Part shown: piece after piece, positions 5,963 to 6,048 of the stretch | How positions within the stretch are numbered: position 1 is the stretch's first letter | Layout: every line of letters starts with the position of its first letter | The notes under the pieces: model-generated | Told to the model about the DNA's origin: nothing | What the model saw: the letters and a program-made list of their open reading frames with translations, nothing else | The model's database searches: none | Made by a program: the position numbers and the translations under genes | Source of the DNA: Deltaproteobacteria bacterium UBA796 | Lineage (GTDB): Bacteria; Myxococcota_A; UBA796 | Direction of reading: 5' to 3' | Length of the DNA stretch: 6,048 bases | NCBI GenBank assembly: GCA_002296975.1 | Contig: DBIS01000220.1 | Coordinates: 1-6,048 of the forward strand

Positions 5963-6048
5963 TGGCGGAGACGGAGGGATTCGAACCCTCGGTGGAATTT
6001 TCACCCCACACTTGATTAGCAATCAAGCACCTTCGGCCACTCGGTCAC
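5963..6048 (-). tRNA. trnS: tRNA-Ser (anticodon GCU), 5' partial
   Basis: This is a class II tRNA with a long variable arm of about 20 bases, as expected for serine. The anticodon stem CTTGA/TCAAG encloses the loop TTGCTAA, giving anticodon GCT (window 6018-6020), which reads AGC/AGU. The T-arm has TTCGAAT. The 3' acceptor half CGTCTCC is followed by discriminator G and encoded CCA. The window end cuts the 5' acceptor strand: only its last base and the following TGACCGAG are present, so about six bases are missing. It lies upstream of tRNA-Arg in the same transcript. Confidence 0.95.

Overview
The window looks like chromosomal DNA of a Gram-negative, moderately GC-rich bacterium. A Sec-exported protein with a predicted outer-membrane beta-barrel supports a two-membrane cell. 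The style of the genes (a TPR-type tail, an acidic pre-barrel segment, a helical linker of the type W-x2-YL-x2-YP, an extended Tdh) reminds me of Myxococcota or Bradymonadales-like 'deltaproteobacteria'. That placement is inference from family feel and was not tested. I see no mobile element, CRISPR array, phage gene cluster or rRNA, and no gene-free stretch longer than 80 bases.

Left part (1-2140). A plus-strand gene cut by the left edge encodes a protein ending in a TPR-like helical pair and a very basic tail. Its stop codon overlaps the stop codon of a convergent minus-strand pair. That pair reads right to left: a 216-residue protein of unknown function (1490-2140), then a DnaC/IstB-type AAA+ ATPase with an N-terminal four-cysteine motif (648-1493). 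They are joined by an ATGA start/stop overlap. The pairing suggests a replication-restart or helicase-loading module, with the unknown protein as a candidate primosome partner.

Middle (2141-3403). A 78-base divergent intergenic region with an AT-rich core separates the ATPase pair from a plus-strand gene for an exported protein. This protein has a signal peptide, about 70 residues that are roughly half Asp/Glu, a short helical linker and a C-terminal domain that looks like a small beta-barrel.

Right part (3404-5824). A 42-base gap with a GC hairpin leads into tdh (zinc-dependent threonine 3-dehydrogenase family) and, 12 bases later, kbl (glycine C-acetyltransferase). Together they form the classical threonine-to-glycine catabolic route: L-threonine to 2-amino-3-ketobutyrate, then glycine plus acetyl-CoA. 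The Kbl is textbook. The Tdh has an N-terminal extension, insertions, and a glycine where E. coli Tdh has its catalytic histidine.

Right edge (5825-6048). Two minus-strand tRNA genes face kbl: tRNA-Ser(GCU), cut by the window end, and tRNA-Arg(ACG). A strong stem-loop followed by a U-rich tract on the minus strand terminates the tRNA transcript just before the end of kbl.
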